A DNA stretch of 64,000 nucleotides, taken from Sulfopaludibacter sp963835555. GTDB lineage: Bacteria; Acidobacteriota; Terriglobia; Bryobacterales; Bryobacteraceae. The notes under the pieces are model-generated. The model saw nothing but the letters and a program-made list of their open reading frames with translations, did no database searches and was not told where the DNA came from. Made by a program: the position numbers and the translations under genes. Positions 36,501-43,808 of this stretch are shown here, piece by piece (positions within the stretch are counted from its first letter, which is position 1; each line of letters starts with the position of its first letter). The DNA lies in NCBI GenBank assembly GCA_963835555.1, contig CAWIGC010000035.1:186001-250000 (forward strand), read 5' to 3'.

Positions 36501-37410
36501 CGACGCCGCTCACGAGCACTGTGAGGACTCCCTTCATCTCGCCGATACCCAGCAAGACCTCCATGCGGGTAAGATTGCCGTCGTTACGGGAAAAGACCAC
36601 TAACGGTTCATACCACGCGGTGCCGTAGACCATCGGAACGAAATCGTTGTACCGCGCCTGATTTACGGAGACCGAAGACGTGCTCCAATCTTTCCCATAA
36701 CTTCTTACTGCTATGACCGGCGGGACAAACTGCAATCCACCGAAACGCGGAAACATGCCGCGTGCACGGCAATCATCCCGCGTGTAGCCGCAAGACGCGT
36801 AGGGCGCTGCGCCGTCGAGGGTTCCGGTCCCGCCCGGGAGTCCTGGCGAGTAACCGCAGCGATAGTACCGCGAATATCTGCCCTTGGGTCCGCCATCAAT
36901 CGCCTCCGTCTGTTGGACGGTGGTGGAGGGAAAGTTCCAGGGACAGCGGCGCTGGATGCGCACCTCAGGGAGCAGAAGACGCTGCAAGTTCATGCGATTA
37001 CTCGCCGTCAACCGGAATGTAGCTTCTTTGATCTGGTCGGGCGGATTGCAGATGCCCTGAAAGACAACCGACACGTCGGTGAGCGGTTCCCCGCTTCGCA
37101 GATCGTAAAATAGGAATCCGACGGTAAGTTTAGCGCCCTTCCAGCCGGTTGCCCGTTCGATTTCGGAAAAGTGGGAATCTGCGTTGGCCAACACAATGGA
37201 GATAGAGGGGCTGCCGTCCACGCCTTGATCCGACGCGGTCTGTATCTCAAAGGAGCTGTGACTCAGAACGCGCGCGGTGTAGTGTGTTGCGCCAACAGTC
37301 ACCGCATGAGTGCTCCAGTGTTCGCTTTCGCCGCTTGCCAGCACGCAATCGAAGACGATGAGTGGCGTGTCGGCGACCGCACGTTCCTTTAACTCAGAGA
37401 TGGTTTGCAT
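33526..37410 (-). CDS. Large tail hub/tip protein with four-cysteine gpL-like motif
   Basis: A 1294-residue protein; start taken at the ATG at 37410 (MQTISELKERAVADTPLIVF), 17 bp inside the preceding gene. The N-terminal 220 residues resemble the lambda gpL/DUF2163 type, with four cysteines at about 156 (CPW), 185 (CGY), 207 (CGY) and 214 (DC), and the closing block FPRFGGLQFVPP. In lambda gpL such cysteines bind a [4Fe-4S] cluster. A central hub/baseplate-like region (YGTAWYEPLVVFSRNDGNL..., NPAWILLDLLRRSGWTTDEL, SAGDVIRGIRNAARLYL) and beta-rich fibronectin-like modules follow. It should form the tail tip that contacts the host envelope. Confidence 0.8.
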   Translation of the reverse strand: MQTISELKERAVADTPLIVFDCVLASGESEHWSTHAVTVGATHYTARVLSHSSFEIQTASDQGVDGSPSISIVLANADSHFSEIERATGWKGAKLTVGFLFYDLRSGEPLTDVSVVFQGICNPPDQIKEATFRLTASNRMNLQRLLLPEVRIQRRCPWNFPSTTVQQTEAIDGGPKGRYSRYYRCGYSPGLPGGTGTLDGAAPYASCGYTRDDCRARGMFPRFGGLQFVPPVIAVRSYGKDWSTSSVSVNQARYNDFVPMVYGTAWYEPLVVFSRNDGNLTRMEVLLGIGEMKGVLTVLVSGVEIPAGVSGTNMTGTGWYNIPTLGARDGACDGNFVDGDGNPAGDPYGSMAYLSVVVPNSLNDGNSLPNVKVLVQGLLVPVYGTDGTYVGDQFSNNPAWILLDLLRRSGWTTDELDLTSFAAAAAYCETPISAIDLNGNAITISRFQCNVAIQKRKSAGDVIRGIRNAARLYLTYGANGLLQLEVQNTAALQQPSRPPWSNSTQTLNGGWPSYEFGDGSNGFSGILRRQNGEPSITVSSRSIADTPNCYTVEFQDALNGYQQDSYSIVDPADVALAGQQVSTTLMAAGIANYDQAGRILKFNLDQSVQGNTCVVFETSVKGFGIRPGDLITLTYLKEGFIRQPFRVRKISPATNYRTATITAQIHDDAWYADSNGQPTLAAGCSQQGNIGVGLPRPLLGSMLDGNGDIQFGIAESDSTSGDGTVQSTVRVSFIAPASPGSAGPGVPLVGLTPEIGTGGTLKGGVHLYYAVSAADGAGNESPLSFLIRAVVLSDNSQVTLLELSFASGTASFHVYRGTTPAALFRISSNQPIAPRFVDDGLPDQLIAPPDSNFDHANFYWRMELQPETPVSIHSPNTLGNQTLAMAVNAYRGMNVRITRGTGAGQEQCVAANDATTVTLVRPWAVEPDATSFFAIAEAGWHFGALTKSSPVQFTIPNQSGAVVEITGRAANVNDVECSAALSTVTPWQIGGSGYGDTDIPPAPALFGLSTTAGGGIVCLSGVSFSDLTNTQTVSAATLTVYCWDELQGVTPFMLATEVAGIDTAIALNTPGTAQMGAMIQIEAEVMQVAAVTNDGALYAVIRGMHGTHPVSHPADAAVYHLTAKTVIAPFPDRFFGTPYSGNWSFPIVLPDVRIASAQLFVTNRKGNGPPTSIFLTHSSDNGLRTYAGGQYSLQVNGYLAVDQSATPAVVVDSQCSVRDIYGVLGTAADTPVEFRVNVNGTPYCQCIFEPGMIVSNSVSGFGLAPLPQQAQITLSVLLVGQTYPGADLTVVIRL

Positions 37411-38176
37411 AAAAGACCAATAACGTCGTAGTGTGGCGATTGACATCTGTCGTTGTGAATCGAAAGGTATCGTCGAGGAAGCGCGCGTTTTCGTAGACGC
37501 CCCCTGTGGTGCTCGGCATATACCGCGATGCCGCGGCTTGCGGTTCCACTTGAGGACCGAATAGATCGATTGCACTGTTTGCTGGCAGTTCTATCCCGAA
37601 TTCGATCGACGATGCGCCGGGATTGCCGGTCCGCGCCAGCGTGATTCGGTTCCAGGTGGTCCCAACCGGGTGTGAAGAGCGGTTAGTACCCGATAAAAGA
37701 GTCACCGTTCCGGACTGCGATGACCGTACGTAAACGCTGAAACAATACAGGTAGCCGGCAGGTGCGTTGAGCGTCTGGACGACACTTTGCGGGCCGGCGC
37801 CAGTGTTGGTTACGTGCCACGCCGACACTCCGCCGTTCCGGTCGGCGACTCCGCCGGCAACATTCAATAGCGGCGCCAGGCCCCACGCGACGTTGGTGAG
37901 ATCTTCGCTCCAGGACAGCAAGTTTGCTGCCGGGTCCAGAAAGGTGAAGCTGTTCAACGAACCCTCGGTCGCTGCATGGAATGCCTGCAGCGCGTCCAGT
38001 TCGAGATCGCTCAATCCGGTGTATGTGAGTCGCCACTGTACCGCTCCGCCGGCGGTATCGGCGTAGACGACTCTGGTGCCATCAACGGTTGTGTTGACGA
38101 CTGTCCGCGAGTTTCGCTTCCGGATGATCGGAAACTGACTCAGCGCGCCGGTCGTAAGTTGTGGGTAGACGAGCAT
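37394..38176 (-). CDS. Distal tail protein with carbohydrate-binding-like extension
   Basis: A 260-residue protein. The N-terminal 85 residues (YPQLTTGALSQFPIIRKRNS, then GLSDLELDALQAFHAATEGS, FTFLDP) mirror the neighbouring 119-residue protein and DUF2460-type distal-tail proteins. The following 150 residues form a jelly-roll-like domain (VVQTLNAPAGYLYCFSVYVR, WNRITLARTG, IDLFGPQVEP), as in carbohydrate-binding modules. It likely sits between tube and hub. It overlaps the hub start by 17 bp and follows the next upstream gene after 3 bp. Confidence 0.7.
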   Translation of the reverse strand: MLVYPQLTTGALSQFPIIRKRNSRTVVNTTVDGTRVVYADTAGGAVQWRLTYTGLSDLELDALQAFHAATEGSLNSFTFLDPAANLLSWSEDLTNVAWGLAPLLNVAGGVADRNGGVSAWHVTNTGAGPQSVVQTLNAPAGYLYCFSVYVRSSQSGTVTLLSGTNRSSHPVGTTWNRITLARTGNPGASSIEFGIELPANSAIDLFGPQVEPQAAASRYMPSTTGGVYENARFLDDTFRFTTTDVNRHTTTLLVFYANHL

Positions 38177-38179
38177 ATG

Positions 38180-38539
38180 CTAATTCCGGCTTTCGGCGAT
38201 CGTGAGTGAGGTTCGGCTCCGCAACTCCGCTGTCGTCTCGATCGTCAACTGGTCGCTCTGTACGCTGCAGACGGCATACACCTTACCGTCCCATGGGTCT
38301 GTGAAAGAAAAGGTGCCGAGGCGGCCTTGATTCTGTTTGAAAAAGTTGTCCACTGCAGCCATCTCGGTCTCGTCCAGGGAAGTGAGTTGAATTACCCAGC
38401 AGTGGAGAGGGTTTGCCGCGTCACGGTACCGTTGCTCTTCGCCATCGACGAAGCGGAGCGTCTGATTTCGAAACTGCACGGTCTTGGTCGCCGGATACTG
38501 CGCGACGGCTTTTGTTTTCAGAAGGGGAAAGGTGGTCAT
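38180..38539 (-). CDS. DUF2460-like distal tail protein
   Basis: A 119-residue beta-rich protein (FPLLKTKAVAQYPATKTVQF, DETEMAAVDNFFKQNQGRLG, FTDPWDGKVYAVC). The motif 'L-x-E-hydrophobic, followed by F-x-x-x-x-G-x-x-x-x-F-x-F-x-DP' is shared with the following gene, suggesting duplication. By position after the tape measure it corresponds to a lambda gpM / RcGTA distal-tail component. No signal peptide or membrane segment. One base separates it from the tape measure stop. Confidence 0.7.
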   Translation of the reverse strand: MTTFPLLKTKAVAQYPATKTVQFRNQTLRFVDGEEQRYRDAANPLHCWVIQLTSLDETEMAAVDNFFKQNQGRLGTFSFTDPWDGKVYAVCSVQSDQLTIETTAELRSRTSLTIAESRN

Positions 38540-38540
38540 G

Positions 38541-39332
38541 TCAGAGTTCGTTCACTACGTCATTTAAGGAACTGAGATTCAACATCGCTCCGCGCACGGC
38601 TTGGGCAATCTGGCTGCTGTAGTCCATGAAGGATTGGGCGTCCATCGCCTGCACGTTTACTGTAATCTGCGGAGCCGGGGATCCTGGCTCGGTTGGACGC
38701 ACGGCGTCGCTGGAATCGACTGTGCCAGGGTCGCTGGTGCTGTACCTGTACAAGCGGGCCGCTCCCGTCTGGTCAAAGTCGGCAGCGGCGAGGCCTCCGG
38801 GGGTCTCGGCGCTTTCAAACGAGATGGATGACGGCATCGTATACTTGTCTAGCGCCGGCGGGGCACTGGCTCCGCCGCTGAACAGGCCGATCAGGCCCGT
38901 TATCAACGGTACAATTCCGAAGCCGCTCTCTAAAAACGTCGTTGCGATGGAGGTCACGCTGGGCCCGCCGCCGGGATCGTTTGTCGCGGTGCTTTGGCCC
39001 CGAGTGCTAATGCCTGGCGACGTAGCGGCCAAGGTGTCCGGCCGGGTTGCCGCCATTTGGCCGAGTTCGGCGACTGTCCGCATGAGTGACTCGTTTACGC
39101 CGGTCTGGCGATCCGAGTCCGCGCTCCCAGTGGGGACTGCTAAAGGCGCGGCCTGTCCGGCAGGTGGCCCCGGTGTGACTCCGGCCACCGCTTTGCCGAG
39201 TTGAGCCAGTGTCGCGGTGAGTGACTGAGTCACTTCGGATTGCGCCAAGCCGTAAAAGGCCATTTCGGAATACTCACCATCGAACAACCCGCCGAACTCA
39301 TTCAGTATTTGATCGTGTACTTTGCTGGGCAC
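38541..39332 (-). CDS. Very short tape measure-like protein
   Basis: A 263-residue protein located exactly where the tape measure gene lies in siphoviruses, overlapping the end of the GT frame by 35 bp as lambda T overlaps H. It has a Gly/Ala/Pro-rich low-complexity N-terminal half, one hydrophobic segment (GFGIVPLITGLIGLFSGG, near residue 140) and a C-terminal helix (AQITVNVQAMDAQSF-like, then YSSQIAQAVRGAMLNLSSLN). Siphophage tape measures are usually 600-1500 residues; this length predicts a tail of only a few tens of nm, similar to the RcGTA tape measure of about 220 residues. Assignment is by synteny plus the C-terminal pattern. Confidence 0.72.
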   Translation of the reverse strand: MPSKVHDQILNEFGGLFDGEYSEMAFYGLAQSEVTQSLTATLAQLGKAVAGVTPGPPAGQAAPLAVPTGSADSDRQTGVNESLMRTVAELGQMAATRPDTLAATSPGISTRGQSTATNDPGGGPSVTSIATTFLESGFGIVPLITGLIGLFSGGASAPPALDKYTMPSSISFESAETPGGLAAADFDQTGAARLYRYSTSDPGTVDSSDAVRPTEPGSPAPQITVNVQAMDAQSFMDYSSQIAQAVRGAMLNLSSLNDVVNEL

Positions 39333-39645
39333 GGTTCACCTCCGCGAGCGCCCTATCGAGAATCATGAATGCATCAACTTGCCGGGCGCTCAACTCCGCA
39401 AGACTGATACCTCCGAGCCGGCGCCAGACCAGAAACTCCTCCACCAGCGCCTCACTTTCCGCCGAAATGTATGATTTTGGACAGGTATGGAGGGTGATGT
39501 CTTTTCTGGCCCACACGGGTGGACCACTGTCTGTCGTAGCCAGCAGCCAACCGCATTGGCGTCTTTTCTCCAGGCCGTTTGTTCGGCACACGTCGCACTT
39601 CCAGCCGGCCTGGTTGGAAAGTTGAAAGTGGAAGGCGACGATCAG
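39298..39645 (-). CDS. T part of the tail assembly chaperone, made by -1 frameshift from the upstream gene
   Basis: This -1 frame is open from the slippery site to a stop at 39298, adding 115 residues to the G protein. Read alone from the first in-frame GTG (39591) it is 97 residues but has no convincing ribosome-binding site. The segment begins KLIVAFHFQLSNQAGWKCDV and contains a zinc-ribbon-like set of cysteines (KCDVC, RQCGW, HTCPKS), then a helical tail (ALVEEFLVWRRLGG, ARQVDAFMILDRALAEV). Synteny with lambda G/T (before the tape measure, after the tail tube) supports the role. The fusion product would be about 236 residues. Confidence 0.78.
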   Translation of the reverse strand: MIVAFHFQLSNQAGWKCDVCRTNGLEKRRQCGWLLATTDSGPPVWARKDITLHTCPKSYISAESEALVEEFLVWRRLGGISLAELSARQVDAFMILDRALAEVNRAQQSTRSNTE

Positions 39646-40007
39646 TTTTTTCTTTCAGCCGCCTGGAGGCCGGTCTCCGCCCGAACGGCGGCGAGGGCCT
39701 CTCGGAGCAGATCTTCCGGCCCCGCCTCTGCGAGCAGTTCCGGTGTGGCGGTCGCGCCGTCGATGGCCAACCCCGAAACTGCTCGCAGGCCCCAGGTCAG
39801 GAAGAGCCGGTCCACTTCCGCACGAAGGAGCGCGCCTTCCATCGTGCCAGCCGGCTCCGCATCCGCCTGGAGAAACTCTAAACGCCTGGCCAGGTCGCGT
39901 ACCTGCCGCATCAGTTCCATGCGTCGTGCGAATGAGAGCTTCGCAACAGTGTAGGTCACGCCCTCGGCAACCTGCGACGGCACCACTTTTACGCTGTCGT
40001 ATGTCAT
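39642..40007 (-). CDS. Tail assembly chaperone G-like protein
   Basis: A 121-residue helical protein from the ATG at 40007 (MTYDSVKVVPSQVAEGVTYT); a longer frame would overlap the tail tube gene without reason. The body has helices FARRMELMRQVRDLARRLEF and LLRAEVDRLFLTWGLRAVSG. It ends with the codons that form the A AAA AAC slippery site followed directly by UGA, so most ribosomes should stop here while a fraction slips into the T frame. In siphoviruses the G/GT pair coats the tape measure during tail assembly. Confidence 0.78.
   Translation of the reverse strand: MTYDSVKVVPSQVAEGVTYTVAKLSFARRMELMRQVRDLARRLEFLQADAEPAGTMEGALLRAEVDRLFLTWGLRAVSGLAIDGATATPELLAEAGPEDLLREALAAVRAETGLQAAERKN
39645..39651 (-). 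promoter_or_regulatory. Canonical -1 ribosomal frameshift heptamer (A AAA AAC)
   Basis: On the minus strand the last sense codons of the G-like gene read AAA AAC directly before TGA, preceded by an A, so the X XXY YYZ heptamer A AAA AAC sits one codon before the stop in the correct phase. A -1 slip enters the T frame, which is open for 115 codons. This agrees in place and direction with the conserved G/GT frameshift of tailed phages. No downstream stimulatory structure was checked. Confidence 0.85.
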
Positions 40008-40009
40008 AT

Positions 40010-41182
40010 TCAAGCGAAGGCCACCGCGATTTCGTCGTCGGCTGTGCCCTGTCCCCTGGACGGTCGGAAGCGCCACTGCAGACGAGCCTTGCCGTCATCG
40101 AACTCAGGTACCTCAGGAATCACACTCTTCAGATAGACGCCCATCAACTGGCCCGACACTTGGCCCAACTGGAACATCACAGTGACTGGGGACTGCTGAC
40201 GCGCCGCCTGATATAACGCCGAGCTCGCGCTGTCGTCCTGGGCAAGTAAGTCGAAGGACGCGGTTACTTCGCGGTCACCGGGCGCAACGGCACGCGGCAG
40301 GTTGGAACCGAACTCTTTCGTCCTCGTATCGAGATTGTTCCGGACCACCACTGAGGCATTCGTAAGTGTGAAAAACTGTGTCGGCGTGGCTCCCAACCAC
40401 GCTTGCCCCATATTGCCTGGGACGATCGAGTAATCGAAGGCTGCCAGATCCGGCTCCAGCGGGAAGCTCTGCAAATCGCCGGCAATTGTAGAAAAGCTGC
40501 TGCTGTCCAGTACGTCCTGGCCAACTCCGGTGAAATGAAATTCGTGATAGTCGCCGTTGACCGTGATTTCCAGTTCTTCGACGGCTGCGCCGCACAACAG
40601 CCTTTGGACGGCTGTCGCCGGGCTCCAGAAATCGAAAACGCTGACGCTGGGCAGTTCCGTTGCGGGCTCGTAAGTGACGGTCGCTCCCAGGACTGTGCCA
40701 GCCGCCGGTAGCATGGTGAAGGGAACATTGAGTTGTACGTTGTTGGGGTCGATGATGGCCGCGACGAAGCGGATCTCTTCAGCCGATGCGACGGCTTGGC
40801 CGGCGGACAAGCCATGTGCTGCCGTGAACCCAAGCCTGCCATCGGAGGTGCTCGATGCCACTGTGCCGCCGGCGAAGGGTTGCGGCGTTCCGCCCAGCGC
40901 AGCCTGGAACAGAGGACCGTATCCAGGTCCAGCCGCCGCTTTGTCCCAACTGGTCATGTAGGTGTGCAGCTCAAAGTTGGTCTTGAGCCGCCCTCCAGCG
41001 GGGAGTCCTGCGAATGTCCGCGTTCCGGTCTTGTCCTTTCGATTCACCACTTCGCGCTGTTGCTTGATGGTGAGCTTCAGTGCCGGAATGCGGTTGCTCG
41101 CGGTGATAGCCGCGGTGTTTCCGTACGCGCTTTCCAGCGCCGTATAGAAACGGTTTGCGTTTGAAGAAATATAGGATGACAT
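40010..41182 (-). CDS. Major tail tube protein
   Basis: A 390-residue beta-rich, non-membrane protein located between the tail terminator and the G/GT pair. Its segments (ESAYGNTAAITASNRIPALK, then VNGDYHEFHFTGVGQDVLD, SFPLEPDLAAFDYSIVPGNM, FTLTNASVVVRNNLDTRTKE, REVTASFDLLAQDD) show the repeated two-layer beta pattern of siphovirus tube proteins, with a size larger than lambda gpV. An inserted domain in the middle (GGTVASSTSDGRLGF... to NVPFTMLP) may be a surface decoration. The identification is by position and fold-like pattern. Confidence 0.75.
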   Translation of the reverse strand: MSSYISSNANRFYTALESAYGNTAAITASNRIPALKLTIKQQREVVNRKDKTGTRTFAGLPAGGRLKTNFELHTYMTSWDKAAAGPGYGPLFQAALGGTPQPFAGGTVASSTSDGRLGFTAAHGLSAGQAVASAEEIRFVAAIIDPNNVQLNVPFTMLPAAGTVLGATVTYEPATELPSVSVFDFWSPATAVQRLLCGAAVEELEITVNGDYHEFHFTGVGQDVLDSSSFSTIAGDLQSFPLEPDLAAFDYSIVPGNMGQAWLGATPTQFFTLTNASVVVRNNLDTRTKEFGSNLPRAVAPGDREVTASFDLLAQDDSASSALYQAARQQSPVTVMFQLGQVSGQLMGVYLKSVIPEVPEFDDGKARLQWRFRPSRGQGTADDEIAVAFA

Positions 41183-41184
41183 AG

Positions 41185-41685
41185 CTAACTGATACTCGCT
41201 CCAATCTCGAATGTGACCTTCGCTGTTTGTATGTAATTCTTGCCGCCATGTTTAACTGCGCTGAACACCACCTGGTAGCCGCCGCAGTAGTACATGCCGT
41301 CTCCCCAGTCGCCGCGATGTGCATCCAACACCTGCATGACGGCGTCCGCGTACGACTCCAGTCCGTCCTGGAGCCCGCCAAGGCGGTCCTGCGATGTGCG
41401 TAGTTCAATGACCATCTGGAGCGTGCCGGAAAAGCGCCGAAACTTCTCCACCAGGCTGTTGGTGATTTTTTCGCAGTAGACGTTTGCGGCCGGGTACACT
41501 ATGGGATCGCCGCGCTCCGCAAGGTCTGCGGCGACGTTCTGAGCGCGGATCTGGGCAGCATTCAATTGAGCCGGCTGTTGCTCACAGCCGAATGTGAGAG
41601 CGGCCAGATTCGCACTCACCCCAGCGGGAGCAGTTATCCGCTGGATCACTTTGCGCGTTGCGAGACTTCCGATTCTGTTCGCCAT
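41185..41685 (-). CDS. Tail terminator/head-tail joining protein
   Basis: A 166-residue protein, ATG at 41685 behind AGAGAGG. Helical core (AQLNAAQIRAQNVAADLAER, ITNSLVEKFRRFSGTLQMVI), then two strands at the end (YYCGGYQVVFSAVKHGGKN, IQTAKVTFEIGASI). Genes of this size and place, immediately before the tail tube, usually encode the tail terminator or neck protein. There is no direct family recognition, so the role is inferred. Confidence 0.6.
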   Translation of the reverse strand: MANRIGSLATRKVIQRITAPAGVSANLAALTFGCEQQPAQLNAAQIRAQNVAADLAERGDPIVYPAANVYCEKITNSLVEKFRRFSGTLQMVIELRTSQDRLGGLQDGLESYADAVMQVLDAHRGDWGDGMYYCGGYQVVFSAVKHGGKNYIQTAKVTFEIGASIS

Positions 41686-42453
41686 TTAACCTCTCTGGAT
41701 TAATCTGGGCAGGGGTTGCAGATAATTGGGCTCCTGTCCCAGGCCAGGCCTGTTCCCTCCCATCGCCGGCGGAACGAATTGCACCCACGTGTGACCGATC
41801 CCGATCGGCATGGGGTTCTGTTGAACCAGGGCGCCCGGATCGGTACCGAGGAAGATATTCCAACCTGTGGCATTCAGCGGGCCCGCTCCCGGCTGGACCA
41901 GAATGGTGCCGCCGGCGGTTGTGATATCGACGGGAGCTGCCGCCGCGCCCTCCTCGCCGAGCCGGTTCACCCAAGCCATCGTTACGTAGTACGTTCCGTT
42001 CGGTAGGGGAGCACCAACCGCAGGGATCGCGGACGGAATGTCGGCCTTCGGCACCGGCAGCGTGACGATACCCAGTCCGATTTGCACGAGTTTTTCATAC
42101 GCCCACATTGCCTGTTTATGGAACTGGTCGCGCCGTCCGGCGTACCGGTCATTCAATTGGCAGTGATACGCATCCGCGTAGAACATTTCCAGCGTTCGAT
42201 ACGTGTGCCATAGTTTGAGCGGCGGCGTCACCGCCACAACGGCCAGCTTGGGGCGCGGCTGCAGCCAAGCGGTCTGGTTGACGCAGTTGGATGCAGCTAG
42301 CAGCGAGTAGAGTTGGATGCCGATCTCTTCGTGGGCAAGGCGTAATTTCTGCGTCACGTCGATTCCCTCGACGTTAGCAATCTCAAGGAGTTGGGTGTCC
42401 TGCGCCGAAAGGTCTTCAATGCAGGAGGGGGGGCCGTCAGTGAACAGCGCCAT
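41686..42453 (-). CDS. Head-tail connector-like protein with fibronectin-like C-terminal domain
   Basis: A 255-residue protein. The N-terminal half is helical (EIANVEGIDVTQKLRLAHEE, YRTLEMFYADAYHCQLNDRY, MWAYEKLVQIGLGIVTLP), as in head-completion adaptors. The C-terminal half is a beta-sandwich of the kind decorating capsids or necks (PNGTYYVTMAWVNRLGEEGA, GWNIFLGTDPGALVQQN). Its stop directly abuts the next gene's start. By order after the coat gene it corresponds to a connector; the Fn3-like part is an addition not seen in minimal phage adaptors. Confidence 0.6.
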   Translation of the reverse strand: MALFTDGPPSCIEDLSAQDTQLLEIANVEGIDVTQKLRLAHEEIGIQLYSLLAASNCVNQTAWLQPRPKLAVVAVTPPLKLWHTYRTLEMFYADAYHCQLNDRYAGRRDQFHKQAMWAYEKLVQIGLGIVTLPVPKADIPSAIPAVGAPLPNGTYYVTMAWVNRLGEEGAAAAPVDITTAGGTILVQPGAGPLNATGWNIFLGTDPGALVQQNPMPIGIGHTWVQFVPPAMGGNRPGLGQEPNYLQPLPRLIQRG

Positions 42454-42454
42454 G

Positions 42455-42784
42455 TTATACCTGGTCCTGAATGCCTTTGGCTCCGGTCATCCTTCTCACT
42501 TCATCGACGCTCACCACCTTGAACTGAAGGCTCTTCGCGGCTTCCGCCTCCCCGGCCGCGCGCCTGGCCTCGGCTTGGCTCCGCCGGAAAGTCCGCTGTT
42601 CATCCGGCGAGGCCTCGCGAACTGTGCCCTCAACCAGTAATTTGGCGGCCAGGGAACGCGAGACTTCCGTGCAGATACCGGTCTTTCCTCCGTCCTGCGT
42701 CTGGCAACTTACCACCACCGGAAAAGGGTCAGCCAGCTTGCTTTCGGTGTCGCGAATCTTCTGATAATACGCTCTCAGATCCAT
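42455..42784 (-). CDS. Small conserved particle protein between coat and connector
   Basis: A 109-residue protein with GGAGAATAG before the ATG at 42784. It begins MDLRAYYQKIRDTESKLADP, followed by a short beta segment (FPVVVSCQTQDGGKTGI) and a charged helix (TFRRSQAEARRAAGEAEAAK). Composition suits a small capsid-associated or adaptor protein. No family recognised. Coupled to the next gene with one base between. Confidence 0.55.
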   Translation of the reverse strand: MDLRAYYQKIRDTESKLADPFPVVVSCQTQDGGKTGICTEVSRSLAAKLLVEGTVREASPDEQRTFRRSQAEARRAAGEAEAAKSLQFKVVSVDEVRRMTGAKGIQDQV

Positions 42785-42871
42785 GTCTATTCTCCTGTTC
42801 TCGTTGAATGTTGTAACGCGGGGCAGCCTTGCGACTGCCCCACGATGCGCCGGTTCGTGCGGTAACGACCC

Positions 42872-43783
42872 CTAGGTGTTCACCTGCACCCCCGAGGTGT
42901 TTCGCAGGACGCCGCAGCCGTACAGGACGTCCACCGTGAACTGCTGTGCCAGCGTATTCGGCTGATAGCTCATCACCACGCGCATGCCGAAATTGCCCAA
43001 CTCGGCGTATTCGGCAATCGCGCCCGTACCCGGCAGGGGCTGCGGTAACCGGCGGATCACCAAGCCCAGCGCGTCCTTGGTGAACGCCATGTTATGAGTG
43101 GTCACCGGATCGCTCCCGGTCTTCTCGACGAACTGCGAGCGGAACACGAAGAAGTCCTTGATCTTTCCGATGGAGCCGTCGATCAACGCGTGCAAGCCGG
43201 CATCGCCGGCACTCTGGAATTCGCTGAACCGCGAAATCTGCCGCCACGCCGAGTAAGTGGCCGCGTCCACCACGATGTATTTCTGCTCGCTGGGGGGCAC
43301 TTTCGCCAGAAACAGCGCAGTTTCCGCCGCGTCAATCGTCGCTTCCGTGATCGCCACGCCCGGCGTGCCCACCGGAGTGTTCGCCGTGAAGCCCGCATAC
43401 AGGTTCAGGAGATCGCTTTCGATCTTCTGCGCGATAGCTGCCACGGCGGGTTGCATGTAAAGCTTCAGGAGGTCCGGAACGGCCAGAACCTTAGTGATGT
43501 CCGGAATCTGGAAAGTGGCTTCCGCGTGGGTGTTCAGGACGATCTGGGCGTTTCCCAGACTCGGATTCTGCGGTGTCACCGTTCCGCCTTCGGCGATGTT
43601 GTTCGCCACCATGGTGGGTGGAATCGGTACGTTGATGGTATCTCCGGCGTTTGCCAGCACCGGCTCGTAATCGCGATTCACCAGGTTCCCCATCACGAGG
43701 TTCCCGACCAGCACCGGCAATGCGTCCGCCGCCACCAGTTTCACAATCGCATTTGCGACATTAGCTGAGGTAATTGCTCCCAA
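42872..43783 (-). CDS. Major capsid (coat) protein, P22-type
   Basis: A 303-residue protein starting from TTG at 43783 behind AAGGAGA. Blocks typical of the P22 gp5-like coat family: NLVNRDYEPVLANAGDTINV PIPP at the N-terminus, HAEATFQIPDI, and IESDLLNLYAG. The middle part is SEQKYIVVDAATYSAWRQIS, then HNMAFTKDALGLVIRRLPQP; a C-terminal strand region MRVVMSYQPNTLAQQFTVDV follows. The HK97 fold is expected. It is preceded by a scaffold-like gene, as in P22. Length is shorter than P22 gp5 (430) because the insertion domain appears to be missing. Confidence 0.85.
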   Translation of the reverse strand: MGAITSANVANAIVKLVAADALPVLVGNLVMGNLVNRDYEPVLANAGDTINVPIPPTMVANNIAEGGTVTPQNPSLGNAQIVLNTHAEATFQIPDITKVLAVPDLLKLYMQPAVAAIAQKIESDLLNLYAGFTANTPVGTPGVAITEATIDAAETALFLAKVPPSEQKYIVVDAATYSAWRQISRFSEFQSAGDAGLHALIDGSIGKIKDFFVFRSQFVEKTGSDPVTTHNMAFTKDALGLVIRRLPQPLPGTGAIAEYAELGNFGMRVVMSYQPNTLAQQFTVDVLYGCGVLRNTSGVQVNT

Positions 43784-43808
43784 TTCTTTCTCCTTGTTGA
43801 TTTTTGGT

